DNA from: Epiperipatus broadwayi
Taxonomy: Eukaryota > Onychophora > Udeonychophora > Euonychophora > Peripatidae
NCBI GenBank assembly: GCA_028023455.1
Contig: JAQFVV010012496.1
Location: 1,178,001 to 1,242,000, forward strand
DNA length: 64,000 bases
Reading direction: 5' to 3'
The notes beneath the pieces are model-generated. The model did not search any database, was not told where the DNA came from, and was given only the letters and a program-made list of their open reading frames with translations. Position numbers and translations under genes: made by a program. This document shows, one piece after another, positions 34,440 to 45,059 of the stretch. Position 1 is the stretch's first letter. Each line of letters starts with the position of its first letter.

Positions 34440-35335
34440 GTATGCCCTATTTAGGAAGGCATATGGTGAATTTGATATCTGATAGATTTAAATATCATTA
34501 TTCACCCAAAATTTTACATGATATTGCTCGATTATCTCTAAAAATTAATAAATATATTATTTATATGATTCTATTACATATGTTTTAAGTTAAGATGTGT
34601 GCATGTATATATCTCACTTTTGCATTAAAAAAACAATAAATAATAGGGCAACTTAAATTCATTATAAATTTTTATGTCCCACAGGCCATTATAAAATTAA
34701 GATTTATATACTGTGTATCTGTTCCACCATAATTAACTTCCCATATTGTGTATAATGAATGTTTTTGAAAACATTATTATATGGTGTAAAATAGTTAAGT
34801 CTTGTAATCACAAGAATATTGAATAATCAGACTTTTGCATATAGCGATAGGTAGAATTTTGATAGTGAATTAAGTTTGTTTTGTATTTCATATTTAAGTT
34901 TATCTTGTATTACTGTCCTCATTGTGGATTACTTAAATGAAATTGAAACCAAGGAAGGGTCTTGGTAGTCCCTTAAAATGGTCATTCAGGTAACACCCAG
35001 TGAATATTTGCCAAGCACATGATTTCTCAATGTTGAATGTATAATCAGAGAGCAAATTTAGTAACAGTGGAATTTGTTTGTTGGAAGATAATTAATTAGA
35101 AAAGCTGAAATATATCCACAGATGCAATATGTAAAATATGAGATTTTAATCCCAATATATATAATTTATTTTATATAACTTTTAATTACTGAATTTATAT
35201 ATGAGGTAAATAGAAATGCACTTAGAGGTGAGCCTTATGGTATTGAACAATATGGAGTAACAGGGTATAATATTTGTCTATTAAAAGTTATATAATTTTT
35301 TTTACTTAATAAAAGATTACTTAGAAGCTAAAGAT
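34440..35335. other. AT-rich DNA, no gene
   Basis: Nothing recognisable. Confidence 0.4.
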
Positions 35336-35339
35336 AAGC

Positions 35340-35560
35340 TTTAGGGATGACAATATCAATTAATATGCTAATGAGTATATCTACAAGGTCTGTATTAAAG
35401 GCTGGTTTGATGTCAAGCTGAATTACTATTGAACTATATTTTTATGGCATCTAACCATATCTATAATAGTTTCATATGAAAAGGCTGCTTGACCAATTGT
35501 TTTAACCTTTCTCTGCAATCTTATTTTTTGATATTATGGGCAATAAATAAGCTATAATTT
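35340..35560 (-). pseudogene. R1/Jockey-like reverse transcriptase relic
   Basis: On the minus strand: AFSYETIIDMVRCHKNIVQ, a stop, then IQLDIKPAFNTDLVDILISI. This matches the stretch of R1/Jockey-type reverse transcriptases ending in the motif A box LDIKGAFD, with the Asp kept and the last Asp changed to Asn. It may be the same element as the endonuclease relic at 38740-39015; if so, the Penelope element and the fold-back at 38041-38615 are nested in it. Confidence 0.6.
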
Positions 35561-36063
35561 ATCCTTAATTACTTAATATAGCACTTTTATGCCTGATGGG
35601 CTCATTGATGTGGGATAAAGATTCCATAATGGTGAGAGCTTTGCTTGTTCATAAAGGGAGAAATTGGTTAGAGTCCTTGCATTTTATGATCCTCTTGCAA
35701 AGAAAACTGACCAATGTGGAAAGTTATTCTGATGTGAAGGACTAAGATCTGCATAGTCAAAGTGAGGAATACCATGCAATCTAAGATGTCAAGTGTTTGA
35801 CAAGGAATCCAACTTATAAACAAAGTCAAATGGCTTGAACATAATATTATCTTTTGAATAACTGAAAGGCAGAGAAGACAGATTATATATCTCACATGAA
35901 TAAAGTTTATCCTTAAAGAATAAATAGACAGACTCTATCATTGACTCTCCGCATTTAGTTTCTGCATGAATATTAAGAGCATTTGGGACATGAATTGGGA
36001 AGATTATGCCAAGGCCCAGTTAATGTAGTCTAACCCAAGTATGAGGTCAACTTAAAAAGAAAC

Positions 36064-37245
36064 ATGTCTTTTTTAATAGCCAAGTATTCTTTAATAGTAT
36101 TCATAACTGATTTGTATGCTGCTTTTAAGACAAACAGTTTTAATCTTTCATTACCCAAAGGGGATATTAATGGAGGATTTTATAAGCAAAAGGAAGGGTT
36201 ATTGATAGGAGGTGCATTGAGTGGGGTTTTGAGTAATATGTATATGCAGGAGATGGAGGAAGTAATGATAGAGGATGAAAATGCACTGGTAATGATTAAG
36301 AGATATGTTGATGATTATTTATTAATATTTAATAAAAGTGAATGGCAAATTAAAAAATATACAGATAAAATTAACAAGGTGGATGAAAAGTTAAAATTTA
36401 TAGTAGAATGGGAAAAGGAGAATAAATTAGCATATTTAAATATATTAATAAGGAAAGAATATGTTACAGGAAGATGTGAATTGGAGACAGAAGTGTATAG
36501 AAAAATAGGTAATAGTAATATTGTGAATTGGAGATCTAATATTGATAATAGGTATAAAATTAATTCTATAAATTCAAGGATGCATAGGGCTATTAGTTAT
36601 TGTAATAATAAAGAAAATTATGATAAGGAGGTAGGGAGGATAGTTGAAAATTTTAAGGATAGTGATTTTCGAGAAGAAATGTTAAGAAAGAATATAGAAA
36701 GAATAGAAGAGAAATTTAAAGAGGAAGAAAAAGAAGGTAGAGAAGTTGTGAGGAAGAAAGATAATAGAGAGAAGTATATAGTAATTAAAGCTAATGATAA
36801 TAGAGTAGTTAATGGAATAAATAGAATTATTAGAACAATTAATAAAACTTTTAAAAATACTATAAGGTATAGAATAGTGAATAGAAAGAGAAAGAATGTG
36901 ATGGACATATTAGATAATAAATATATTAATGAGGAGAGGAGAAATATTAATGGGGTGTATGAAATAGAATATAAAATATGTAAAGATAAAAGAATTAGAA
37001 ATAAGTATGTGGGTGAAACAAAAAATTCTATATATACTAGGTTGGTACAGCATAAATACGATAAAAGGTCACCAATATATATGCATATTATGGAAACAGG
37101 TCATAATATTGGGAAAGAGAGCATTAGAATGATTAGTTATACAGATAAAATAAGGGATAGACAAATAAAGGAAGCAATATTTATAAACAAAATTAAAACA
37201 AATCTTAATAAAAATGGGGGAGGGGTAAAAGCAATAATAGCATAA
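36064..37245 (+). CDS. Penelope-like element ORF: reverse transcriptase (5'-truncated) plus GIY-YIG endonuclease
   Basis: 393 codons without a stop, far longer than surrounding frames. Residues 35-66 (INGGFYKQKEG then LLIGGALSGVLSNMYMQEME) are the Penelope version of RT motif B, and YVDD at residues 81-84 is the catalytic motif C. A basic, coiled linker follows (about 190-290). The C-terminal GIY-YIG endonuclease starts near residue 297: GVYEIEYK, then KYVGETKNSIYTRLVQHK with the catalytic arginine, then KEAIFINKI with the glutamate. RT motifs 1-3 are absent; the element looks cut at its 5' end near 36064-36140, and the first Met is arbitrary. A full Penelope protein is about twice as long. 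Codons are very A-rich. A hammerhead motif lies 565 bp downstream. It is probably unable to move alone. Confidence 0.9.
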   Translation: MSFLIAKYSLIVFITDLYAAFKTNSFNLSLPKGDINGGFYKQKEGLLIGGALSGVLSNMYMQEMEEVMIEDENALVMIKRYVDDYLLIFNKSEWQIKKYTDKINKVDEKLKFIVEWEKENKLAYLNILIRKEYVTGRCELETEVYRKIGNSNIVNWRSNIDNRYKINSINSRMHRAISYCNNKENYDKEVGRIVENFKDSDFREEMLRKNIERIEEKFKEEEKEGREVVRKKDNREKYIVIKANDNRVVNGINRIIRTINKTFKNTIRYRIVNRKRKNVMDILDNKYINEERRNINGVYEIEYKICKDKRIRNKYVGETKNSIYTRLVQHKYDKRSPIYMHIMETGHNIGKESIRMISYTDKIRDRQIKEAIFINKIKTNLNKNGGGVKAIIA

Positions 37246-37249
37246 AAGA

Positions 37250-37920
37250 AAATAATAGTATAAAAAAAAAAGAAAGTTTTTTTTTGGGGTGTGTGATAGA
37301 AATAGTAAAAAATATTAATAGTTATAAAAATAGTTAATAGAGGGAGCTGTAGGATAGAATATGAAAGAGAGGTTAAAAAGGAAGTTGAATTACTAGAGTA
37401 AGATGGAGGATAGAGAAAGTTGAAAGAATGGAATAAGGTAAGAAAATTTTATATGGAATAATTAAGAAGGTAAAATGAATGGAAATAAATATTTAGTTAG
37501 AATAAAAGATAAAGAAAGATTATATTGATAGTGATTAATTTTTTTTTTGGAGTAGTGTAATTAAAATTACTTTATAATGTAAATATATGTATTAAAGTTA
37601 TATGTATAGGTATATGTTATAGAGAAAGAGGATAAAAAAGATTTTAAAAGAATATAAAATAGGATGGTAAATATGTTAATGATATTATATGAATTGAAAA
37701 GGTTAAGAAATATTTTTTAAAAAATGTAAAAGTTTGATAGGAATTTAATAATTTTATATAAAATAATGTATTTTAATGTTTGTATTTTTATGTGTGTTCA
37801 AATTTTGTAGATCTGATGAAGACTGCATGGTACAGTTGAAACTGTAATCAATAATAAAAGTTTTTTTTTGCTGAAAAGAGATATGTGTAAGATTTTTGAA
37901 ATTCAATATTAGGGGATATT
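37250..37920 (+). mobile_element. 3' region of the Penelope-like element
   Basis: A-rich non-coding tail of the element following its stop codon, with T-rich runs (TTTTTTTTTGG near 37277 and 37540), the hammerhead at 37810-37849, and AATAATAAAAGTTTTTTTTT after it. The exact 3' end and any target duplication could not be found. Confidence 0.55.
37810..37849 (+). ncRNA. Hammerhead ribozyme motif downstream of the Penelope ORF
   Basis: GAT (stem I), CTGATGA at 37813-37819, extra A, stem II GACTG/CAGTT with loop CATGGTA (one G-U), GAAA at 37838-37841, CTGTA, then ATC completing a three-pair stem I. Predicted cleavage is after A37846. Hammerheads in the terminal repeats of Penelope-like elements are established; this one has the right strand and position. 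The upstream copy expected in a full element is missing with the 5' end. Confidence 0.75.
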
Positions 37921-38040
37921 AATGTTATATTCTTATATAAATTGTCCACGAGACTCACTAAACCTGAGGTTGATGGGAATAACTTGGGTAATGTGATTAA
38001 TTGTATGAGATATAATATATACAAACACAATTCATTCTTG

Positions 38041-38615
38041 CTGTATTTTTATATTGGACTATTTCCATCATCTAATATGTGTGTTGAATGTCTTTAGAAA
38101 TGTTTAATTTAAGTTACATATTCCAAATGCATTCAACTGTTAGTAATATCACAGCAAACAGGTTAGTATATGCACCAACTGTTAGTAATATGACATCAAA
38201 CAAATGTTAGTAATATCACAGCAAACAGGTTAGTATATGCACTAACTGTTAGTAATATCACAGCAAACAGGTTAGTATATGCACTAACTGTTAGTAATAT
38301 CACAGCAAACAGGTTAGTATATGCACTAACTGTTAGTAATATCACAGCAAACAAGTTGTTTGCTGTGATATTACTAACAGTTAGTGCATATACTAACCTG
38401 TTTGCTGTGATATTACTAACATTTATTTGATGTCATATTACTAACAGTTGGTGCATATACTAACCTGTTTGCTGTGATATTACTAACAGTTGAATGCATT
38501 TGGAATATTTAACTAAAATTAAACATTTCTAAAGACATTCAACACACATATTAGATGATGGAAATAGTCCAATATAAAAATACAGCTAGAACACCATCAT
38601 CACAAACCTTCAGAA
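38041..38615. mobile_element. Fold-back element (family H) with internal 42-bp repeats and 18-bp target duplication
   Basis: The two arms (about 38041-38352 and 38353-38615) are nearly perfect inverts with almost no loop (CAGCAAACAAGTTGTTTGCTG at the centre). Inside each arm a unit containing GTTAGTAATATCACAGCAAA and CAGGTTAGTATATGCAC is tandemly repeated, five times on the left and about three on the right. The flanks are AAACACAATTCATTCTTG at 38023-38040 and 38616-38633. The right end extends beyond the left (GCTAGAACACCATCATCACA), the same one-arm-truncated form as family A. Confidence 0.9.
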
Positions 38616-38739
38616 AAACACAATTCATTCTTGAATTGGATTCACTTCTATTGGTCTTAGCTTAAATAAATATAAATTTCAGAAAATAGTAATTCTGGTG
38701 TTCAGGTTTAAAGAAGTACCTGGATAGTTTCTACTTGTG

Positions 38740-39015
38740 TTAATCAGTTTGGTATAATTAAGATTAAGATCAACGGTTACCAGAAGTGCTATATGGTCTG
38801 AAAATGGTGAGGCTTTTAATTATATATTATCAGATGTAGTAAGGCTGGAGAATGGAATACAAGATCGATTAGAGATGACTGTCTAAAATTGTTAAAAGAG
38901 ATAGGTCAGTGGCAAAAATTAATCTCCTCTCATTAATGAAAATTCCAAAATATGAAGCCATTTCCTGACAAATTTTTTATATGGCATGTTAAAATCTTCC
39001 ATCAGCAAAACTGGA
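38740..39015 (-). pseudogene. Non-LTR retrotransposon endonuclease relic
   Basis: On the minus strand: LLMEDFNMPYKKFVRKWLHI, several stops, then ASPFSDHIALLVTVDL. This matches the GDFN and SDH catalytic boxes of apurinic-type LINE endonucleases with correct spacing; the Gly of GDFN is Glu. It is possibly one element with the RT relic at 35340-35560. Confidence 0.7.
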
Positions 39016-39410
39016 TATGTTGAAGCTGAAAACATCGTATTTAACAATAAAATTATTTTATTAATAATAGTAGGACCAGACAGAATGCATATAAATACAA
39101 TATTTCAGACTATTGTTTTGTGGTGCAAAGTTATAAATGGATTATGTTATCAATGTACAGAATTTTGAAGGAGTTAAATGGCCTTTTCTTATCAATGATT
39201 AAATCTATCCCTGCAGATGGTTCATTGGAAGATGTAGAAAAGAATGTGAAACCTATAATTACTATGATAATTGGATAGATAAATTACAGAACCACTATAT
39301 TAAACAATATCATAACACTTGATCAATTGAAAATGTTTTTTCAATAGTTTAATCTTCTCAGATTAAATACACCTATTCTGTGTTTCATTTTATTGCTACC
39401 TTAAATGTAG

Positions 39411-39858
39411 TTAAAACTTGTATCTAAACATAACATTATTATACAATAAAATTAAATTATAAATGACTTGGCTGGAATTTCTTTTGTGCAATAATGTTAA
39501 TACGTCAAAATAGTCAATTGGTGTTATACATGACAAAGCCCATCCCGTAGAATTAGCAGGGCTATGTAAACATGACATACTCATTTCTTCAATTACACTA
39601 AGATAATCCTTTGTAAAAGATGCAGGGTCTGATTTTTTTCGCTTCATTCAAAAATTTAATTTTTTAAATCATGTTTATTGGCTGATATTCATTATCTTTA
39701 TCACTGTCTGCAAGATCCACTTCTCTGGTTTGCCATCCACACCTTTTACAAGCAGGTCTAACTACTTTACACTTGTATGACATTGCACAGTTATTCACAG
39801 CAGTCATCACATACCGCTGAGCAATGTCTATAAATTCTGTAATAGTTTTATTCAGCAT
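39411..39858 (-). other. Two adjacent open frames of unknown origin
   Basis: Minus-strand frames at 39664-39858 (64 codons, with CKRCGW and a second Cys pair upstream) and 39411-39647 (78 codons) are separated by a stop and a shift. Composition is more balanced than the surroundings and the frames abut, which suggests a broken coding sequence, perhaps of a transposon. I do not recognise the family. Confidence 0.35.
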
Positions 39859-39899
39859 ACTGCATTGGTCTTTCTTGCTATCTTCCTTTCACTAAAAGC

Positions 39900-40555
39900 A
39901 AATTCTTTCTTTCTTTTCTTCTTTCTTTCTTTTGCTCCTTCTTTCTTTTCTTCATTCTTTCTTTCTTTCTTTTCTTCCATCTTTTCTTCTTTCTTTCACT
40001 AAAAGCAAATTTATTCTATCTTTACTTCTTTCTTTCTTTTGTTCATTTTTTCCTTCCTTCTTTTCTTCTTTATTTAATTCATTCCTTCCATATTTCCTTC
40101 TTTCTATCTTCTTTTCACTAAAAGCAAATTCTTTCTTTCTTTCCTTCTTTTTTTCATTCCTTATTTCTTTCTTTCCTTATTTTCTTTCTTTCTTTTATTC
40201 CTTCATTCTTTTCATCCTTCTTTTCTTATTTCTTTCTCTTCTTTATTTCTTCATTCCTTTCTTTCTTTTTTCATTTCTTTCTCCTTTCTTCCACTAAAAT
40301 CAAGTTTATCTATGTTGTTATCATCCAGATTATTGGTCTGATCAAAAGAATTTAAATCTACTAATACAGGAACAATTTTTATTAGTCCTTTTCTTATTTC
40401 TTTCTCTTCATTCTTTCCTTCATTCCTTCCTTTCTTTCTTCGTTTTTTTCTTCCTTTCTTCCACTAAAATCAAGTTTATCTATGTTGTTATCATCCAGAT
40501 TATTGGTCTGATCAAAAGAATTTAAATCTACTAATACAGGAACAATTTTTATTAA
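39900..40555 (+). repeat. Polypyrimidine (CTTT)n tract with interspersed and duplicated units
   Basis: Degenerate CTTT/TTCC repeats are punctuated by CACTAAAAGCAAATTC blocks (about 39890, 39998, 40115). A 102-bp segment at 40283-40384 (TTCCACTAAAATCAAGTTTA at its start) is repeated with no visible difference at 40453-40554, a recent segmental duplication within the tract. The plus-strand frame at 39932-40297 is low-complexity Phe/Leu/Ser. Confidence 0.9.
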
Positions 40556-40559
40556 AGTT

Positions 40560-42050
40560 ATTATATAAACAATGGTCGATAAAATTATTGTAAAAAAATT
40601 GAAAAATATAAAAATAAAAAGATGTTTTTAAGCGATAATTATTTGCAATTAGTCTAAAATAAGTTAATTAAAAATTTGTTCTAAAATTATTTTTCATTAT
40701 CATTTTTGCAACATGTAAACGCATGTCACTATTATTAAAGTATGTAAATTTATACAAATAAAAATAATTTGCATAAAATTACAAATTTGCTGAAATCATA
40801 CTTCAATTATAATAATTGCTGCTTTATATACATATCTCGCAACAAAACAATAACAATAAACTGCTATATATATATGCCCGTTTGTTTTTATTATAAATTG
40901 ATATGAATATACTCAACAAAAACTATTTAATACTACAAAAATTCGACACTGAAACAAAGTGAAAAGTTATTACAAAACAAAAAGAATGGAGAAAGGATAT
41001 TGAAAATAAAGCAACCCTTTTAATAGAAATCAAGGACAGTAAGAACTAACAATAATAGGAAATTAAATAATCCTTAGTATTTATTATTGTGAATGAGTAT
41101 GAAAGAAGCTAATATTATTAGGAAACAAAACAAGTTCTCCGTTAAATATTTGAAATAAAAAAACATATTTCTAGAACGATAAAAAACTATTTTTAGCAAA
41201 GTTTACGTAATTAATGTTTTAGTTAGATTTAACCAAATTAAATGTTAATGGAATTCATACTTACATATTTCCTATAATAACTATAGTACTCCAGAAAAGA
41301 CAATAGAGATGGCACGATATGTAACCATCAGAGAAGATGAGTTGTCTTTTCATTTTCTGGTGAGGAGTTTAGCTGCAACTTTCCCAGAACTTCAGAGGGG
41401 AAATGGACGCATACTAGAAGCAGTAAATTAAGCAGTGAGACTTCCATTTTCTAGGGAAATCAGGCATAGGATCGCAACAGGTCATTCTGACGTTATATTT
41501 TAGTAAGCCTAAAGAGGACCATTTAGATCATAAAGCCTAATTTTATTAGAGATAAAATTATTTGTGCAATATTATATATTAATAACTATATTAATAGTAG
41601 TATGTTTAAATATATTGTGTGTAGAGATATTAAATTCTGTATGTGTCTATTGAATCTCAAATATATTGATTCATGTATATGGATATTCAAGATGTATATT
41701 AAATCCTTATATGTATATAACCATTTTTTGTATTAAATCAATATTAAATTATCCCTCTCACTATTGTGCCCTGTACGTGATTCTTATTTTCGTAAAACTT
41801 ATATTTGTAAGTCTTAACAGCAGAGGCAAAGGATAACAAAATTGACATGGTTGTAAATAAATTTTAGGAAATACAATTACATGAGTAAGCAATTCTGTCT
41901 CTTCAAGTTTGATGTAAATAATGTCACAGAATAGCCATAACATATAACATAAGTAGATCATTTTTGAAAATACTAAATGCAATTGAGTGACAAATGAAAA
42001 ATAGCAGCTCTCCTGTGTTTTTCAGGAAAGAAGATAATTGAAGTGGTGAT
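40560..42050. other. AT-rich DNA; one short frame of unknown status
   Basis: The only notable item is a 40-codon frame at 41309-41431 (described separately). The rest shows no family match. Confidence 0.35.
41309..41431 (+). CDS. Small ORF, unknown
   Basis: A 40-codon frame from ATG to TAA reads MARYVTIREDELSFHF then LVRSLAATFPELQRGNG and RILEAVN. Composition is balanced and charged, unlike the AT-driven frames around it. It could be an exon or transposon scrap; no splice sites fit clearly. No family recognised. Confidence 0.2.
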   Translation: MARYVTIREDELSFHFLVRSLAATFPELQRGNGRILEAVN

Positions 42051-42159
42051 TGTGTGAACCTGCCACAACCAATGCAGAAATTTAACTCTGACACAACTCA
42101 CAATATGGCTCAATTACAACTGAAAAATAGATGACAGTAAAGAAGACAAACTTTTCACA

Positions 42160-42850
42160 GCAGAGCTACAAGAAGTAATTTGTGGATTAAAATGGAAAGC
42201 TAAAAGAGTGAAAGTAAATGGAAATTATTTAAGTCATTTAGATTTTGCAGATGATGTAGTTGTTTCTGAAAATAATCCTTTAGAGCTTCAGGAAATGTTG
42301 CAAGAGTTATCAGATGAAAGTAGGACTAAAGATAAATGTTAAAAAGACTAAAGTAATGTTTAAGGGATAATCTCAAAATACGAAAATAAGGATTGATTAT
42401 GGTGAGTTAGAAGAAGTTAACAGTTACAAATACCTTGGTCAGATTATTAATACAGATGGAAATATAATGAGTGAAATTAGTCATAGAATTAAACTTGGAG
42501 TGCTTTCGGTAGAAATAACTTGATACTAAAAGGAAATATGCCTATGCGTTTGAAAAGGAAGGTTTTTAATAAATATGTTTTATCAGTTCTTACTTATGGA
42601 TCTGAGATTTGGACATTTAATAGAAGAGCAATACAGAGACTTCAGACCACTCAAAATGTATAGAGAGATGCATATTGGGAGTAACAAGAAGAGATTGAAA
42701 ATGTAATATAGGGGTAAGAGAACAAACAGGTGTTACTGATCACATTGAAAAAATTAAAAGACTGAAGTGGAATTGTGCTGGACATATTGCTAGAACAGAT
42801 TATAACAGATGGACAATTGAAATCTTAAAACCGAATTCCAAGCAACAAAA
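42160..42850 (+). pseudogene. RTE-like reverse transcriptase relic
   Basis: Plus strand, several frames: LQEVICGLKWKAKRVKVNG, then LSHLDFADDVVVSENNPLEL (FADD is the catalytic motif C), YLGQII, then NMPMRLKRKVFNKYVLSVLT, YGSEIWTFNRRAIQRLQTTQ, QTGVTDHIEKIKRLKWN, AGHIARTDYNRWTIEILK. This is the C-terminal half of an RTE-like element of the type common in invertebrates, broken by frameshifts and stops. It may be the same lineage as 4376-6960. Confidence 0.85.
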
Positions 42851-42915
42851 ACTTGCAAACAAACACCAATATTGAAGATTAACTATTTAGATAATAAACT
42901 ATTAAAGTGGTTATT

Positions 42916-43304
42916 ACACATAGGCTAAACTCTATATCAGTGCTAGCAGAGTAATCAATGGATGCAAGAAGGTTTGTTAATAAAATCTCCATCTAGTGCT
43001 CTCTCATCCAATATCCCCAGACTAGTTTTCAGCTTGTGGCTTTCATCAGTAAGAAGCCTTGGATCTGACAGCACTGTACCTAGAACTTAGGATCTAATGC
43101 AAAGCTTCGAGTCCAAAGTGAAAACATAAAAAGGTTTTCAATTCAAGCTCATCAGCTTGTAATGCATAGTATTTCATGCATAAACCTTCTTGCATCCATT
43201 GATTACTCTGTCTTGCATTGAGTGTTGCTACTGTATGGAGAGTTTAGCTTCTGTGTAAACAGCTTATACAAGCAAAAAATGGTGATTATGTGATGTTTAG
43301 TGGT
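42916..43304 (-). mobile_element. Family A fold-back element with 14-bp target duplication
   Basis: Full outer end on the right (ATTATGTGATGTTTAGTGG). Flanks TTAAAGTGGTTATT at 42902-42915 and 43305-43318. The left arm has a minus-strand hammerhead block at about 43015-43056: CTGATGA, AAGCCACAAGCT, GAAAACTAGTC, TGGGGA, with the core box intact. Confidence 0.85.
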
Positions 43305-43443
43305 TTAAAGTGGTTATTCTGACAATTAGCAAATACTTAAAAACATTTATGTATTAGATATTACTAATTTTGATTTTTAATTCATCATTCATTATAGTGT
43401 ATATGTTTGTTAAATATATATATATATATTGTATATATTTCAG

Positions 43444-43650
43444 AACTAAAGAACCTATGTGAAACACATGGATGTTTCTGGATTTTCAGATCCATCAAGG
43501 CTTCGTGAAAGTTTTAGCACACCAGTGGAGGTCTTAAATCCGTTAAAATGTGAACAGTCAGAAGAAGCTTTAGAAACATCTCTGGACAATTTGGATGTTC
43601 AAACAGTTGCTCAAGACTATCAAAAAGACAGTGGAATAATCAGGCAAAAG
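43444..43650 (+). CDS. Candidate host-gene exon (first coding exon with 5' UTR), partial protein
   Basis: A TA-rich and pyrimidine stretch ending TATTTCAG (43436-43443) is a good 3' splice site, and AAAAG followed by GTATCA at 43651 is a plausible 5' splice site. An in-frame stop at 43447 rules out coding from the acceptor, so the likely start is the ATG at 43468, giving MDVSGFSDPSRLRESFSTPV followed by EVLNPLKCEQSEEALETS, LDNLDVQTVAQDYQKDSG and IIRQK. The sequence is acidic, soluble and balanced in amino acids, unlike neighbouring AT frames. I do not recognise the protein. No neighbouring exon was found; downstream exons may lie outside the window. It could also be a retained scrap of a transposon. 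Confidence 0.45.
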
Positions 43651-43736
43651 GTATCACAATACTATTTCTTAGTAAGTGCAAAAAAAGTGGAAAGTTATTT
43701 TATATATTTGTAATTGTCAACATTAATTTTTAACAT

Positions 43737-45053
43737 ACGAGGGAACCCAAAAATAATCAGAATTGTTCTCTGGCGTGGCTGTTGCTTTACATGCTTATTA
43801 TATACCTCTTGTAGATATCTGCCAAATTATGTTATTATGTGAAATCATGGGACCACATAATGTATTTTTGCAAAATGCATTGCGCATATTTGTCAATTAA
43901 AGACTGAAAAGTTGGAATAATATGAAATGCTGTTTCCGTTTGGGGAAATGGCAGGGAAAACAGTTGTAATGCTTGAAACAGATTACAAGAAAGCTTTTCT
44001 AAGGAAAACACCAAGTTTACAAATGGGTTAATGAAATTGTCAAATTCACCATGTCCCCAAAAAGCATGGTGAGTGAAGTCAAAATAATCCTGATATTTTC
44101 TTATTGGTGCAAATGTCATTTTTTCCTCAAAATTAGTTCTTAATGGTCCGACATTTTATCTACAAGTTGTGAAATGTTTGCTTAATGTGGTAAAATGTAA
44201 ACATCCAATTTTGTGGCCAAGTGAGGAGTGTGAGCTGCACTGTGACAATTTTTCTATGAGAAGGTGTGAAGCAATTTTTTAATTAAATTCAGCATTACCC
44301 GGCATATCTATCAATTGTATTCACTTAATCTCTAACCATGTGACTTATTTTAATTCTATGACAATTTTTCTGGGAGAAGGTGTGAAGCAATTTTTAAGTA
44401 AATTCAGCATTATCCACCGTATCTAGCAGCTATATTCACTTAATCTCTAACCATGTGACTTCTTTTAATTCTATGACAATTTTTCTGTGAGGTGTGAAAC
44501 AATTTTTAATTAAATTCAGCATTACCCAGCATATCTATCAATTGTATTCACTTAATCTCTAACCATGTGACTTCTTTTAATTCTATGACAATTTTTCTGC
44601 GGGAAGGTGTGAAACAATTTTTAATTAAATTCAGCATTACCCAGCATATCTATCAGTTGTATTCACTTAATCTCTAACCATATGACTTCTTTTAATTCTA
44701 TGACAATTTTTCTGAGAGAGGGTGTGAAACAATTTTTTAATTAAATTCAGCATTACCCAGCACTTAATCTCTAACCTTGTGACTTTTTTTAATTCTCTCA
44801 AATGAAAAAATGCCTCAAAATGTTTTCTTTTGCTGACTTAGAAGTGGTGATGGCGGGGGGGGGGGTGAAACACCACAGTCATTAAAAGGCTTCACGTTGT
44901 ATTTCTGCACTACTTTGAAAAGTGAAAAACATGTTTAGACTGTTGTATTGTATTAAATGGACAATACTTTGAAGAAGATTAAATTTATAACACTTAAAAA
45001 ATAAATAATTTTTTATTATAAAATTCCAGTTATTTTTGGGTATCCCCTTGTAA
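43737..45053 (+). pseudogene. Mariner-like (Tc1/mariner) transposon relic
   Basis: Terminal inverted repeats match: TACGAGGGAACCCAAAAATA at the left and the complement of TATTTTTGGGTATCCCCTTG at the right. Inside, plus-strand pieces read SPCPQKAW, VKSK, then FYLQVVKCLLNVVKCKHPIL followed by WPSEECELHCDN. These correspond to the mariner region ending in the W..LHHDNAP box with the second catalytic Asp. Near 44965 NGQYFEED matches the YFEGD C-terminus. There are many stops, an internal deletion and a tandem-repeat expansion at 44240-44770. It is dead. It lies just downstream of the candidate exon, as an intronic insertion would. Confidence 0.75.
44240..44770 (+). repeat. ~113-bp tandem repeat, about five units, inside the mariner relic
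   Basis: Each unit begins near ATGACAATTTTTCTG and contains AAGGTGTGAA, AATTAAATTCAGCATTACCC, ATTCACTTAATCTCTAACCA and TGTGACTTCTTTTAATTC. Unit starts are at about 44247, 44360, 44474, 44586 and 44699. The unit derives from transposase-coding sequence just after the HCDN box, so part of a coding region became a satellite. Confidence 0.9.
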
Positions 45054-45059
45054 AATCTA

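Noticed and set aside
36618-36908. Minus-strand hydrophobic frame resembling a membrane protein
   Set aside because: Antisense shadow of the A-rich linker of the Penelope ORF.
39932-40297. Plus-strand 121-codon Phe/Leu/Ser frame resembling a membrane protein
   Set aside because: It is a translated CTTT polypyrimidine tract.
43835-44119. 94-codon minus-strand frame beside the candidate exon
   Set aside because: It is antisense to mariner transposase remnants that make sense on the plus strand.
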